Positions 35,817 to 45,438 are shown, counted from the stretch's first letter. The stretch is 64,000 nucleotides of DNA from an uncultured Tenacibaculum sp. (GCA_947497895.1 CANMIL010000004.1:124001-188000); one strand, 5' to 3'. The notes: a model not told the origin generated them from the letters alone. Program-made: numbers and translations.

Positions 35817-38531
35817 CTATAAGTTATAAATAAAACGAAATGTTATAAAGCGAGGTTGTATAAAAGTTTCTGCAGAAAAAACGGAAATATCATTTGCACT
35901 GTTTCTTACCTGGGTGTTTATATTAAGCAAATTGGTTCCTTTAATTTGATATTCCCATTTGGCGTCTTTATTTTTTCTATAAGAAATAGTAGCATCTAAG
36001 TTTTGAAAAGATTGTGTATTCCCATCTCCTAAATCTTGATTCGTATAGGTATAACTTGAAAGAAGTGTTACTGAATTCCAGATATAAGCATCTATTTCCA
36101 TAGATGGCGCATTTGTTATAAATTTTGTTTTTCTACTTCCTTGATTATTGTTTGTAATACTATAACTATATCTCAAACTAACATTTGGTGCTTTTAAATA
36201 ATTCGTACGAATCCCTGGTATATATGTCTGAGTATATCTTTCATTTAATGATTGCCTACCTTGAATGAATTGATTGATTTTACTATAATTAAAGCGAGCA
36301 TTTAAGCTTGCTCTGATTTTTCCAAAAGTTCTCTGAACTCGGCCAAAAGCATTAAAATTTTCATCTGCAAAATTCGAATTAAAAAAAGTACTTGTTCTAA
36401 TTACATTTTCAAAATTGGTTAAACTTCTAATTTGGTCGATATTGCTAGAATAACTCAATCTCGAAAAAACATTTGTATAATTAAACAAATTAAAACTACT
36501 GTAAATCAAACTCAAATTATGAGATAAGGCATTTTGCAATTCTGGTTCTCCGAATTGGATATTATTGTAGTTATTTAAAACTAAACCTTCAGCCAATCTG
36601 GTAACATCTGTAAACTGGTTGCGCATCTCATACCTCAAGGTTAGTGCTTCACTTTTTTTGAATTGAATTCTTGTTTCAAAATCCGGTAGTATTCTGAAGA
36701 AATTATCTTCGTATGTTACGCCAAACTGGATATTTCTATTACCATAAGAGTGCACGGAAACCCCAGGAGTAACCGTAAACTTTCCTTTTCTAAATCTATA
36801 ATGTGCCCCTAAGTAAACATCGCTAAACTGATATTCTATATCGTTTGTAGCTCTTCCATTATTAAACAAAGGTGTTGGATTAAAAGTAGTACCGTTATTC
36901 AAAAACTGAAAAATACTAGAGTTAAACTCTTGAAAACTTGAGATAACTCCTAAAGTTAGATTAATATTGCTTTTAGTGTTTAGAATATTGTAATAATCAA
37001 GTTTAGCATCTAATTGGTTTGAATGAATTCTTCTGTTTTGTGCTAAATTGTAATTGTCCAAAGAGTCATCCAACCCTAACTGACTAGCAGTAGTATCATA
37101 GGGATCGTTTAAATTTGAGGTATTTTGTAAAACAGCATTATAAAAAGGATCTTCATTCTTAATCAAATGTTGGACTTCAAGGGCAAAGATATTATCTTCA
37201 TTCAACGTATAATAATAGTTCAAATTCTGACTAATACTGTATGGTGTAGCTTCCTCTTCTTGATTTGTTGCTCCAACTACATTTGAAAATATGTTTTGGT
37301 TTTGACGATCGTTTGATAGTTTTCCGATAAAATTGTAATCAATTTGATTGTTAAAATTCGGTTTGAACGAAGTGCTTAACTTTAAAACCCCTTGGTTAGA
37401 TCTTTCTTCTCCATTTTGCTCTATGGACTCATTAGGAATACCTAATTCTTCATTGGTGTATCTGATAAAACTTGCTTCCTGAGATACTATTTTACTGCTA
37501 TTAAAAATCAGGAAACCACTAAAATCTAGTGTTTTCTTTGGAGAATAGCTAAAGTTAGCCGTAGCCAATTGATTTTCTATTTTTAATGCGTTGTTTTGAT
37601 TGGTTAAAAAACTAAGGCTATTATCTCCTAAATTTATATCTGTTCCACTACTTCTGCTTGGTGCCCGAAATCTACCACCAAAACCTCGAATATCTCTTCT
37701 ATTTAGTACTAACTCACCTATATTATTAAAATCACCGATAAAGTTAATGCTGTAGGCAGGGTCGTAATAGAATAATTTAGGTTGAACAACGTATAACTCA
37801 TCCTCAGGAGCAGCTCCCGCACCAACCGTTACATTACCAAACCAAAAATTCTCTTTCCCCTCTTTCAGTTTAATGTTTAATGCTACGTTGTCTTGATTAT
37901 TTCTTACACTACTTAACTGACCAACTTCAGAATAATTTCGTAAAACCTGAATTTTATCCACCGCCTTTGAAGGAATGTTTTTGGTTGCCAATTTCGTATC
38001 ACCATCGAAAAAATCCTTTCCATTAACCATTAATTTATTTACTACCTTCCCTTCTACTTCCACTTGCCCATCTTCGTTAATTTCGACGCCAGGTAACTTT
38101 TCTAAAACATCTTCTAACTTTCGCTCAGTTCCGTTTTTAAAAGAATCCGCATTATATACCAAAGTATCTCCCTTAATTACAACTGGCATTTCATAGGTAA
38201 CCTCTACTTCATCCAAGGTATTATCCAGTTGCAACACAAAATCCTTTATAATATTCTTATCTCCAGTCTTAATCTGCTCTTCATAAGTTTTCATTCCAAC
38301 ATAACTTATTTGTATAGTATAGGTTTGATTTTTCTTTACATTCAATTTAAATGCCCCTTTTGCATCGGTAATTGCATAAGACTCTAATAGGCTTGTAGCT
38401 TTATCAATGGCAATTACATTAGCCAATTCAAGTGGTGTATTTAAACTATCTTTTACAATACCCGATATGGTTATTTGAGCATAAAAACTTGTTGTAAATA
38501 GAATACAAATAAATGTTAGTGCTTTCGTCAT
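35817..38531 (-). CDS. Outer-membrane TonB-receptor-like beta-barrel protein
   Basis: A 904-residue protein: signal peptide (MTKALTFICILFTTSFYAQ), a carboxypeptidase-regulatory-like domain (ITISGIVKDSLNTPLELANV), a plug-like domain (about 120-225, KLEDVLEKLPGVEINEDG) and a long C-terminal beta-barrel. This is the architecture of Bacteroidota outer-membrane receptors lacking a clear TonB box. It lies 29 bases downstream of a GLPGLI protein gene, the usual pairing. The ligand is unknown. It could be a transporter or a surface-assembly protein. Confidence 0.88.
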   Translation of the reverse strand: MTKALTFICILFTTSFYAQITISGIVKDSLNTPLELANVIAIDKATSLLESYAITDAKGAFKLNVKKNQTYTIQISYVGMKTYEEQIKTGDKNIIKDFVLQLDNTLDEVEVTYEMPVVIKGDTLVYNADSFKNGTERKLEDVLEKLPGVEINEDGQVEVEGKVVNKLMVNGKDFFDGDTKLATKNIPSKAVDKIQVLRNYSEVGQLSSVRNNQDNVALNIKLKEGKENFWFGNVTVGAGAAPEDELYVVQPKLFYYDPAYSINFIGDFNNIGELVLNRRDIRGFGGRFRAPSRSSGTDINLGDNSLSFLTNQNNALKIENQLATANFSYSPKKTLDFSGFLIFNSSKIVSQEASFIRYTNEELGIPNESIEQNGEERSNQGVLKLSTSFKPNFNNQIDYNFIGKLSNDRQNQNIFSNVVGATNQEEEATPYSISQNLNYYYTLNEDNIFALEVQHLIKNEDPFYNAVLQNTSNLNDPYDTTASQLGLDDSLDNYNLAQNRRIHSNQLDAKLDYYNILNTKSNINLTLGVISSFQEFNSSIFQFLNNGTTFNPTPLFNNGRATNDIEYQFSDVYLGAHYRFRKGKFTVTPGVSVHSYGNRNIQFGVTYEDNFFRILPDFETRIQFKKSEALTLRYEMRNQFTDVTRLAEGLVLNNYNNIQFGEPELQNALSHNLSLIYSSFNLFNYTNVFSRLSYSSNIDQIRSLTNFENVIRTSTFFNSNFADENFNAFGRVQRTFGKIRASLNARFNYSKINQFIQGRQSLNERYTQTYIPGIRTNYLKAPNVSLRYSYSITNNNQGSRKTKFITNAPSMEIDAYIWNSVTLLSSYTYTNQDLGDGNTQSFQNLDATISYRKNKDAKWEYQIKGTNLLNINTQVRNSANDISVFSAETFIQPRFITFRFIYNL

Positions 38532-38560
38532 AAACTTCAGTTTCAGAAATGGTTTTTAAA

Positions 38561-39397
38561 TTATCCTCTTCTTCGCCCTCTATTGTTTCTCATTTCAATC
38601 ATTTTACCACGTATGGTTTTCTGATATTCTGCTTTAGTTATTTCCTTCCCTTTTGAAGGAGCCTGAATAATTATTTCCTCTTTCGGATTTATGGTTACTT
38701 TGGAACATAACATTACTGTATTTCCAGCACTTACTTCCAATATTAAACCTGGGAGTCCCCAAAATTCAGCAGGCCCATGACTTACTGGAATTTGAGGCGT
38801 ATACCATGCTTCAACCTCTGTCATTGGTATTTCAGGCGCGCCATTTTTAGTTGCTAATGAATCCGTTCTCTTTTGACTTTCTCTTCTCAAGTCGCTCCAT
38901 GAAAAATTGTACCACTTTAACTCAGATGTTGGTATAGAAGTAGTTGCCTTAAAACACAAATACTGACCTATCTGCTTTGATTCTTTTCCTATTTTCCATT
39001 GAATTTTTTGCAATTGATCTTTTACTAAAAATCTCTTACCATAAAACTCTTGACTTTGTACTAAAGAATTTTCCTGAATATTTTTATACTGATCTCCCTG
39101 AGAAAAATTCTTTCCCCAACTGTCAGTTGCACCTGATATTGCATCTAATTTTTCTTCTTCTTCAAAAAACGATTCCTTCTTATTAAAATTTAATATATAG
39201 GTTTTCTCTAATCTATTTTTTAATCTTGCTTGAATTTGTTTCTTCTGTGCTTCACTCATTCGAGCTCCCCATCGCCCCAATTCCATTTTCGATTTTGAGA
39301 AATATATTGCTTGTCCCCTAAACTGTTGTACACTCGTTTTAAATGACAACAACGTGAATACAAGGAGAAAACTGGATTTAAATAGAATTGATTTCAT
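38561..39397 (-). CDS. GLPGLI family protein
   Basis: A 278-residue exported protein with the family's name-giving motif in FWGLPGLILEVSAGN near residue 215. The frame opens earlier, at 39472, but the ATG at 39397 gives a normal signal peptide (MKSILFKSSFLLVFTLLSF) and follows the -7 box at 39422. The last residues are basic (RNNRGRRRG). GLPGLI proteins are secreted or periplasmic with unknown function and are often encoded beside TonB-receptor-like barrels, as here. Confidence 0.9.
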   Translation of the reverse strand: MKSILFKSSFLLVFTLLSFKTSVQQFRGQAIYFSKSKMELGRWGARMSEAQKKQIQARLKNRLEKTYILNFNKKESFFEEEEKLDAISGATDSWGKNFSQGDQYKNIQENSLVQSQEFYGKRFLVKDQLQKIQWKIGKESKQIGQYLCFKATTSIPTSELKWYNFSWSDLRRESQKRTDSLATKNGAPEIPMTEVEAWYTPQIPVSHGPAEFWGLPGLILEVSAGNTVMLCSKVTINPKEEIIIQAPSKGKEITKAEYQKTIRGKMIEMRNNRGRRRG

Positions 39398-39421
39398 AAT
39401 AAAGTTTGTTTTTATGTTTAA

Positions 39422-39429
39422 CAAATTTA
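39422..39429 (-). promoter_or_regulatory. -7 element of the GLPGLI/TonB-receptor pair
   Basis: TAAATTTG on the minus strand is an exact TAnnTTTG match, 24 bases before ATG 39397, which supports that start over the upstream one. Confidence 0.5.
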
Positions 39430-39624
39430 ATAAAATATTAAACAAAAAGTAATTTATAGCTTTTTTTAACACAAAAAAACACTAGTAAACAACCATTTAA
39501 CCATATAGCATCCCAATAAATATTCTGAGAATTCAATCATATACCAATTAAGAAAATCTTATTTTTAAGAAAAAAATTAACACTTAGGTATTGCTTTTCC
39601 CTTCAGTTCAAAAGGAATTAGCAC

Positions 39625-39632
39625 TAATTTTG
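39625..39632 (+). promoter_or_regulatory. -7 element of the LytTR gene
   Basis: TAATTTTG, an exact TAnnTTTG match, ends 26 bases before ATG 39659. Confidence 0.5.
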
Positions 39633-39658
39633 TAATTGAAGACGACCTAACTTACATA

Positions 39659-40474
39659 ATGAACCTAAACAAACCTATTCCTTATTCTACTAGCTATAAA
39701 CTTCACTTTTTTATTGCATCAGTGCTTGGTGTCCTTCTAAGTTTCATACTCATAGCCTTACAACCATTTAATCTTAATCAAATAAATAAGGATCACAAAG
39801 AACTTTTTCTTATCGGGTTTGGAGCCTTAAAACTCATCAGTTATTTAGGAACACATTTTATTTCCAATAAAATTTATCGTAAAACTAAAATCTGGACCTT
39901 ATGGAACGAAATTAGCTTTCTAACACTATCATCAATTATAGGTATGATTCTAAGCTATCTATATCTAGACTTAATATTTGAAGATCACTCTCTTTCTTTA
40001 CATAGATTTGTTTTGTTCTTCTATTACATAGGCTTACCTGTATTCCCTTTAGTTGTATTTCCAAAAATTGTATTACGATATTTATTAACTAAAGAAACCA
40101 GTAATAATAAAAAGGAAATAAACATTTCATCAAAAACTACGCAAGAAGAGTTAACCTTTATAGGTCAAAACAACAATGATGAATTGACTGTTTTCAAAGA
40201 AGATGTATTATATGTGAAATCACTCGATAATTATGTAGTGATTCATTATAAGAATAGTAATCTCGAAAGTAAAATATTAAGAGCTCGATTAAGCGATATA
40301 AAAGAACAAGCTCCTTTCTTAATTCAACCACATCGTTCATATTTGATCAACCCAAATCATTCATTTAAACTCATAGGAAATTCACAAAAATCATTTCTTT
40401 CTTTATCAGTTCTGAACGAGACTATCCCTGTTTCAAGATCTTCTTACAAAAGCATAAAACCTCTATTCCATTAA
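39659..40474 (+). CDS. Membrane-bound LytTR-domain transcriptional regulator
   Basis: A 271-residue protein with four predicted membrane helices (about 14-36, 45-65, 80-103 and 115-142) and a C-terminal LytTR DNA-binding domain (about 170-270): DVLYVKSLDNYVVIHYKN, ILRARLSDIKEQ, LIQPHRSYLINP and IPVSRSSYKSIKPL. There is no receiver domain, so the membrane part probably senses or transmits the signal. The target is unknown. The neighbouring outer-membrane protein and serine hydrolase genes follow on the same strand and are candidates. Confidence 0.9.
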   Translation: MNLNKPIPYSTSYKLHFFIASVLGVLLSFILIALQPFNLNQINKDHKELFLIGFGALKLISYLGTHFISNKIYRKTKIWTLWNEISFLTLSSIIGMILSYLYLDLIFEDHSLSLHRFVLFFYYIGLPVFPLVVFPKIVLRYLLTKETSNNKKEINISSKTTQEELTFIGQNNNDELTVFKEDVLYVKSLDNYVVIHYKNSNLESKILRARLSDIKEQAPFLIQPHRSYLINPNHSFKLIGNSQKSFLSLSVLNETIPVSRSSYKSIKPLFH

Positions 40475-40594
40475 CCACTTTTTCTTATTCAATTCGTCCC
40501 AAAAGTCAGTTGTACACCACATAAATCAGCGAACTACAACTATCCTTTTTTCTACTCATTTATTTCCAATTTGTTTGCATGAAAAACAATACAA

Positions 40595-41563
40595 ATGATT
40601 TCTACAAAAGCAAACAATGTTTCCTTAAAAATTAAAAAAACACTGCTACTCATTTTAAGTTTAACCTGCTATCAAAAAATGGTTTCACAAATTGATTTAA
40701 GAGTTGAATATTTCGGCATTTCAAATTATATGCATGAAGTAAAACCAAGCTTTTTTGGCTCCAGGGAAAAAAATAGGGTCGGAAACAGTAAAGGTGAGGG
40801 CAAGCTGTATCAGGCTAATATTTCCCTTCCTGTATCGCTGTCTATAAATGAGAAAGGACAACCTAAATTATGGGCTATTGCTTTCGGGGGAGCCTATACA
40901 AATTTGAACAACTACGATTTCACCGATACTCATGTTATTCCTGAAATCACCAACTTCAATATAGGGCTTGTTCATGTAAGACCTTTAAATGATAAACTAT
41001 CTTTAATGGCTATTCTTGGAGGTAGTTTAAATATGGCACATTCAAACATCGATCAAATCAGTTTGAACAATGCATTATTAAACCTAGGAGCTGTTTTCAT
41101 AAAACAAGTAAATCCAAATTTTAAAGCTGGTCTTGGAATAGCTATTAATAACACATTCGGTTATCCAATGGTACTACCAGTTATTTATATAAAATGGACT
41201 ACCCAGAAAAAAAGATTTTCGGTAGATTTTTCATTATTAAGAGGGGCAGAAATAAACGTTAAATACAATCTTAATAAAACTCTCAACTTGGGCGTAATGG
41301 CCGAAAATAAGGGCCAAGGAGCTTTCTTAAAGAGAAACGGAAAAAACATGATTTTCACTCATCAGTATTCTACTTTTGGACTTGTTCCCGAAATTAAATT
41401 AGCAAAAGGATTACACATGCCTATTGTTATAGGTTTTAGTAGTAGAAGAAACGCACAATTCAAAGAACGAAAATTAAGCACCCTATTTGATTACAAACAT
41501 TCGTACTTCTTTGATTTGGCACCTTATTTTTCAGCTAGATTGAAATATAATTTCGGGAAATAA
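40595..41563 (+). CDS. Putative outer-membrane protein (DUF6268-like)
   Basis: A 322-residue protein with a hydrophobic segment at about 14-31 ending MVSQ, read as a signal peptide. The mature part alternates beta strands ending in KYNFGK, with an aromatic/Phe near the C-terminus as in outer-membrane barrels. It resembles DUF6268 proteins of Bacteroidota by overall layout; function is unknown. The long N-region before the signal core could mean a later start. Confidence 0.7.
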   Translation: MISTKANNVSLKIKKTLLLILSLTCYQKMVSQIDLRVEYFGISNYMHEVKPSFFGSREKNRVGNSKGEGKLYQANISLPVSLSINEKGQPKLWAIAFGGAYTNLNNYDFTDTHVIPEITNFNIGLVHVRPLNDKLSLMAILGGSLNMAHSNIDQISLNNALLNLGAVFIKQVNPNFKAGLGIAINNTFGYPMVLPVIYIKWTTQKKRFSVDFSLLRGAEINVKYNLNKTLNLGVMAENKGQGAFLKRNGKNMIFTHQYSTFGLVPEIKLAKGLHMPIVIGFSSRRNAQFKERKLSTLFDYKHSYFFDLAPYFSARLKYNFGK

Positions 41564-41647
41564 AACATCTTTTAGCGTTTCTCAAGATTAAATATTACAA
41601 ATTCCTATTTTTACGAAAAGCATAAATATTACTAAACTACCATCTAA

Positions 41648-42778
41648 ATGAAAAAGCATTATCTGTTGAAATTAGGATTACTGATACTAGTTTCATGTGC
41701 CAAAGAAAAAACGGAAAAGACCGCTAACTCCGAATTAGAAAATTTATTTACCAAAGAATTCTTTTTAGAAAATGAACCTGGAGGTTCCATAATTGTCAAA
41801 AAAGGAGACCAAACTATTTTCTCAAAAAGCTATGGAATTTCAGATATAAATTCCAAGGAAAAAAACAATGAAAACACCATATATAACACTGGTTCGATTT
41901 CCAAGACATTTGTATCGAATGCTATTTTAATCTTACACGAAAGAAAACAATTAGATATCAATGATAATATTTCAAAGTACTTCCCTGATTTTAAAAACAA
42001 ATCCATTCCTGAAGAAATAAAGATTAAACACTTCCTATCACATACCTCAGGAATTCCGGATGCTAGAGACGTATACAATAATCAAAAGTTCTATTTAACG
42101 GCGAAAGATACAGCGAACTTCGAACCTTTAAAAAAAGTAGATAGTTTGTTATTTCAACCTGGTGAAAAATTCACCTATTCCAATCCTGCTTATAATGGCT
42201 TAGCCTTAATTATAGAATCCGTTACAAAAAGACCTTGGCAAGAATTTGTAAACGAAAATATTTTTAAGCCTTGTGGTATGAGTCATAGTAAAATAACTAA
42301 CGGGTCACTTCCTGATTCCGATGTCGCTCATGGGTATTACGAAGGACGAAAAGGTATCTTTCAAGAGTACGATTATGGTGAAGTGCCTACGTTTGCCGCA
42401 GCAGGTAACGGAGGTATTTGGTGTTCTGTTCTAGATTTGGTTAAATATGAAAACGCCATTCAGAATAATGTTTTTCTTGGTAAAGAATTAACAAAGGAAT
42501 CTAGAACTATTTTTTCACCAGAAAATTGGAAGAGTGATGAAGCACCCGGAATTGGCTATAGCTGGTTTATAGGAGATACTTTAAACTACAAACATATCGA
42601 AGTAAAAACTAAATACGTTATGCATACAGGTTCACAAGGAGGTTTTAGAGCTTTCCACGTGTATTTACCAGAGCATGATATAACTTATATTGGTCTTTTT
42701 AATAGACCTTTAAAACACTATAGTTATCTACTAAATAAAGGTGTACAAATCTTTGAAGAATACAACTGGTTGAACTAA
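41648..42778 (+). CDS. Serine hydrolase lipoprotein (class C beta-lactamase fold)
   Basis: A 376-residue protein with a lipoprotein signal (Cys17 in LLILVSC) and a penicillin-binding/class C beta-lactamase fold. The SxxK motif is Ser83-Ile-Ser-Lys86 (NTGSISKTF), the YxN is YSNPAYN and the third motif is HTGSQGG. Members are esterases, D-peptidases or LACTB-like enzymes; there is no particular sign of a true beta-lactamase. A wobble-containing terminator follows. Confidence 0.9.
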   Translation: MKKHYLLKLGLLILVSCAKEKTEKTANSELENLFTKEFFLENEPGGSIIVKKGDQTIFSKSYGISDINSKEKNNENTIYNTGSISKTFVSNAILILHERKQLDINDNISKYFPDFKNKSIPEEIKIKHFLSHTSGIPDARDVYNNQKFYLTAKDTANFEPLKKVDSLLFQPGEKFTYSNPAYNGLALIIESVTKRPWQEFVNENIFKPCGMSHSKITNGSLPDSDVAHGYYEGRKGIFQEYDYGEVPTFAAAGNGGIWCSVLDLVKYENAIQNNVFLGKELTKESRTIFSPENWKSDEAPGIGYSWFIGDTLNYKHIEVKTKYVMHTGSQGGFRAFHVYLPEHDITYIGLFNRPLKHYSYLLNKGVQIFEEYNWLN

Positions 42779-42795
42779 GATTTGAGTTTAATTAT

Positions 42796-42834
42796 AAAGG
42801 ACTCTTTTCAACAAAATGGGTTCTTTATTTTTTT
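42796..42834 (+). terminator. Terminator of the serine hydrolase gene
   Basis: AAAGGACTC (42796-42804) pairs with GGGTTCTTT (42818-42826) using two G-U pairs, followed by a T run. Confidence 0.55.
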
Positions 42835-42838
42835 AACT

Positions 42839-43843
42839 CTAGTGCAAGATCATAAAAAGTAGTTCTTTTAAGATATCAGATTGAGAAAGAGCATTTCCTC
42901 CTACACCCTTACTCTTCATATCTGCATCTCTCAATAAAGCTATTACTTGTGAAACTTTTCTCATCGGATAATTTCGAGCCGCTGTAACATAATCATCAAC
43001 AAAATAAGGATTCACTCCTAAGTTTTTCGCTACAGACGCTTTGGATTTATCTTTTAATCCATGATACATTAGTAGCTGAGTAAAGAAACTATTCAATAAT
43101 GAAATAGTCATTACCAATGGATTGTTCTTTGGATTTTGTGCAAAATAATTTATAATTCGATTAGCCTTTACAATATCCTTTTGTCCGACAGCTTTCCTCA
43201 ACTCAAAATTATTGAAGTCCTTTGATATTCCAATATTTTCTTCGATATGTTGAGCATTGATAATAGTTTCAGCTGGTAAAACAGACACTAACTTCTCCAA
43301 TTCATTGCTAATTTTACTTAAATCAGTTCCCAAAAACTCTACTAACATTTGTGCTGCTTTCGGCTCAATATTGTATTTCTTGCCACCTAAAACTTTACGT
43401 ATCCAGTCCGCAACCTGATTTTCATAGAGTTTTTTACTTTCAAATAAAACTCCATTTTTGGATATTGCTTTGTAAGCCTTCTTACGTTTATCTAGCTTTT
43501 TATATTTATAATTAAATACCAAAATAGTGCTTGGCTGGGGCTGATTAGCATAGGCTTCAATCTTATCGATAGTTCTACTCAAATCCTGTGCTTCTTTTAC
43601 GATGATTACCTGATGCTCTGCCATCATTGGAAAACGCTTCGCCGAGGAAACTATTTCATCAATAGACACATCACGCCCATACATAACCACTTGATTAAAC
43701 CCTTTTTCAGATTCATCTAACACATTATTTTCAATATACTCTGAAATTTTATCAATATAATACGGCTCTTCTCCCATTAAAAAATAAATAGGTTTATAAT
43801 TACCATTTTTAATATCGTTGATAAGATGTGTTACTTCATTCAT
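42839..43843 (-). CDS. holA: DNA polymerase III subunit delta
   Basis: Clamp-loader delta subunit that opens the beta clamp. It has 334 residues with the family opening (NGNYKPIYFLMGEEPYYIDK), the middle helix region (EFLGTDLSKISNELEKL) and the C-terminal collar domain ending in ALSQSDILKELLFMIL. Sequence is weakly conserved across bacteria, but the order of blocks is diagnostic. It is divergent from the HsdR_N-type gene, an arrangement common in flavobacteria. Confidence 0.95.
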   Translation of the reverse strand: MNEVTHLINDIKNGNYKPIYFLMGEEPYYIDKISEYIENNVLDESEKGFNQVVMYGRDVSIDEIVSSAKRFPMMAEHQVIIVKEAQDLSRTIDKIEAYANQPQPSTILVFNYKYKKLDKRKKAYKAISKNGVLFESKKLYENQVADWIRKVLGGKKYNIEPKAAQMLVEFLGTDLSKISNELEKLVSVLPAETIINAQHIEENIGISKDFNNFELRKAVGQKDIVKANRIINYFAQNPKNNPLVMTISLLNSFFTQLLMYHGLKDKSKASVAKNLGVNPYFVDDYVTAARNYPMRKVSQVIALLRDADMKSKGVGGNALSQSDILKELLFMILH

Positions 43844-43890
43844 ATGTTAAATCCCGTTTTGTAAGAAGCTATTAAGTAGAAAAAATCATG

Positions 43891-43898
43891 TACTTTTG
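43891..43898 (+). promoter_or_regulatory. -7 element immediately before the HsdR_N gene
   Basis: TACTTTTG is an exact TAnnTTTG match ending four bases before ATG 43903. The expected transcription start falls at or beside the start codon, predicting a leaderless message. Confidence 0.55.
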
Positions 43899-43902
43899 AC
43901 CT

Positions 43903-44346
43903 ATGCAAAAATTGAACTTACCTACCTTTAATTTCAAGCTCAAAAGTAACGAAAATAAGACGCTTATTTTTGATTGCTTGAGAAAAAAATATTTGGTTTT
44001 AACTCCAGAAGAATGGGTAAGACAACATTTTGTTTTATACCTAATGGAGGTAAAAAAATATCCCGCCTCACTAATTGCTGTTGAAAAACAATTGACGATT
44101 AACCAATTGAAAAAAAGAACAGATATCGTTATTTTTAATAAACAAGGCACACCAAATATCATTGTGGAATGTAAAGCTCCAAAGGTTAAAATTACCCAAG
44201 CTACTTTTGATCAAATTGCCCGATATAATTTAAAACTCAATGCCGATTTTTTAATTGTAACTAATGGTTTAGAACATTTTTATTGCATGCTAGATTCAGA
44301 AAATGAACGCTATGTTTTTTTAAGGGATATTCCTGAGTATTCTTAA
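43903..44346 (+). CDS. Standalone HsdR N-terminal-type (PD-(D/E)xK) protein
   Basis: A 147-residue protein with a PD-(D/E)xK nuclease core as in the N-terminus of type I restriction HsdR: KRTDIVIFNK with Asp74, NIIVECKAP with Glu89 and Lys91, and a QxxxY helix (Gln104, Tyr108) as in RecB-like nucleases. No helicase, methylase or specificity gene is nearby, so this is not a restriction system. Its position beside holA is widely kept in the group and suggests a DNA-repair or replication-linked role (inference). Confidence 0.88.
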   Translation: MQKLNLPTFNFKLKSNENKTLIFDCLRKKYLVLTPEEWVRQHFVLYLMEVKKYPASLIAVEKQLTINQLKKRTDIVIFNKQGTPNIIVECKAPKVKITQATFDQIARYNLKLNADFLIVTNGLEHFYCMLDSENERYVFLRDIPEYS

Positions 44347-44425
44347 TACAATTTTCTTTTCAAATTAAAATCGGAACCATCAACAAATTAACCTTTTATT
44401 CTGATTATAACTCACTTTAAAAATG

Positions 44426-44433
44426 TATTTTTG
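44426..44433 (+). promoter_or_regulatory. -7 element immediately before the glycosyltransferase gene
   Basis: TATTTTTG is an exact TAnnTTTG match, ending five bases before the TTG start at 44439, so transcripts should begin at or near the initiation codon. Confidence 0.55.
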
Positions 44434-44438
44434 GCGTC

Positions 44439-45437
44439 TTGAAAATAGCCATCGTCATATTAAATTGGAATGGGAGAAAATTGTTAGAACAATTTTTACC
44501 TAGTGTTATAGACTTCAGTTCTGAAGAAGCTGAAGTGTATGTGGCTGACAATGCTTCTTCCGATACTTCTATTGAATATATAAAAGATCACTTTCCTTCA
44601 GTTAAAATTGTTCAAAATGAAGTCAACGGAGGTTATGCTAAAGGTTATAATGACGCACTACAACATATTCAAGCGGATGTATATTGTTTATTAAATTCAG
44701 ACATAGAAGTTACTGAAAACTGGCTAACACCAATTATTGACACCTTTCGAAAGGAGCCTAATACAGGAATCATCCAACCAAAACTTTTAGATTTTAAAGA
44801 CAAGACTAAATTCGAATATGCGGGCGCTGGTGGTGGTTTTATCGATTTATACGGATATCCTTATTGTCGTGGAAGAGTTTTTAATTTCTTAGAAACTGAC
44901 GCTGGGCAATTTAATGACACAACAGAAATTTTCTGGGCATCTGGAGCTTGTATGTTTATTCGATCTGAAGTATACCACAAGTTAGGTGGTTTTGATGAAG
45001 ACTATTTTGCACATCAGGAAGAAATAGATTTGTGTTGGCGAGCCCAAAACGAAGGTTATCAAATAAAATATGTTGGCGACTCAACAGTCTATCATGTGGG
45101 TGGCGCTACTTTACAAGAAAGCAATCCGCATAAAACATTTTTAAACTTCAGAAACAGTTTATTAAATGTGGTAAAGAACGTACCTAAACGTTGGTTTTTA
45201 TTTGTTGTTTTTTCAAGACTTGTATTAGATGGTATTGCTGGAATTAAATTCGCCGTTGAACTAAGACCTGTTCATACATTGGCTATCTTAAAAGCTCATT
45301 TAAGCTTTTACGGGAACTTCTTTAAATTTCTTGGAAAAAGAAGAAAACTTCAGAAAAAAGCCAATTATAACTTACATACTTCTGTTGTTTGGCAACACTT
45401 CATTCTGGGCAGAAAAAAATACAAGGATCTTCATTAG
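44439..45437 (+). CDS. Family 2 glycosyltransferase
   Basis: A 332-residue GT-A fold enzyme opening KIAIVILNWNGRKLLEQFLP. The nucleotide-sugar site LLNSDIEV and the acceptor-side EDYFAHQEEIDLCWRAQNEG are present, as in WcaA/rhamnosyltransferase-type enzymes of polysaccharide or lipid synthesis. A helical C-terminal region (about 240-300) may touch the membrane. Translation begins at TTG 44439, right at the predicted transcription start. The sugar and acceptor are unknown; no polysaccharide cluster surrounds it. Confidence 0.92.
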   Translation: MKIAIVILNWNGRKLLEQFLPSVIDFSSEEAEVYVADNASSDTSIEYIKDHFPSVKIVQNEVNGGYAKGYNDALQHIQADVYCLLNSDIEVTENWLTPIIDTFRKEPNTGIIQPKLLDFKDKTKFEYAGAGGGFIDLYGYPYCRGRVFNFLETDAGQFNDTTEIFWASGACMFIRSEVYHKLGGFDEDYFAHQEEIDLCWRAQNEGYQIKYVGDSTVYHVGGATLQESNPHKTFLNFRNSLLNVVKNVPKRWFLFVVFSRLVLDGIAGIKFAVELRPVHTLAILKAHLSFYGNFFKFLGKRRKLQKKANYNLHTSVVWQHFILGRKKYKDLH

Positions 45438-45438
45438 T

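Noticed and set aside
43903..44346. Possible type I restriction system
   Set aside because: Only the HsdR N-terminal-like nuclease domain is present; no helicase, HsdM or HsdS gene is near.
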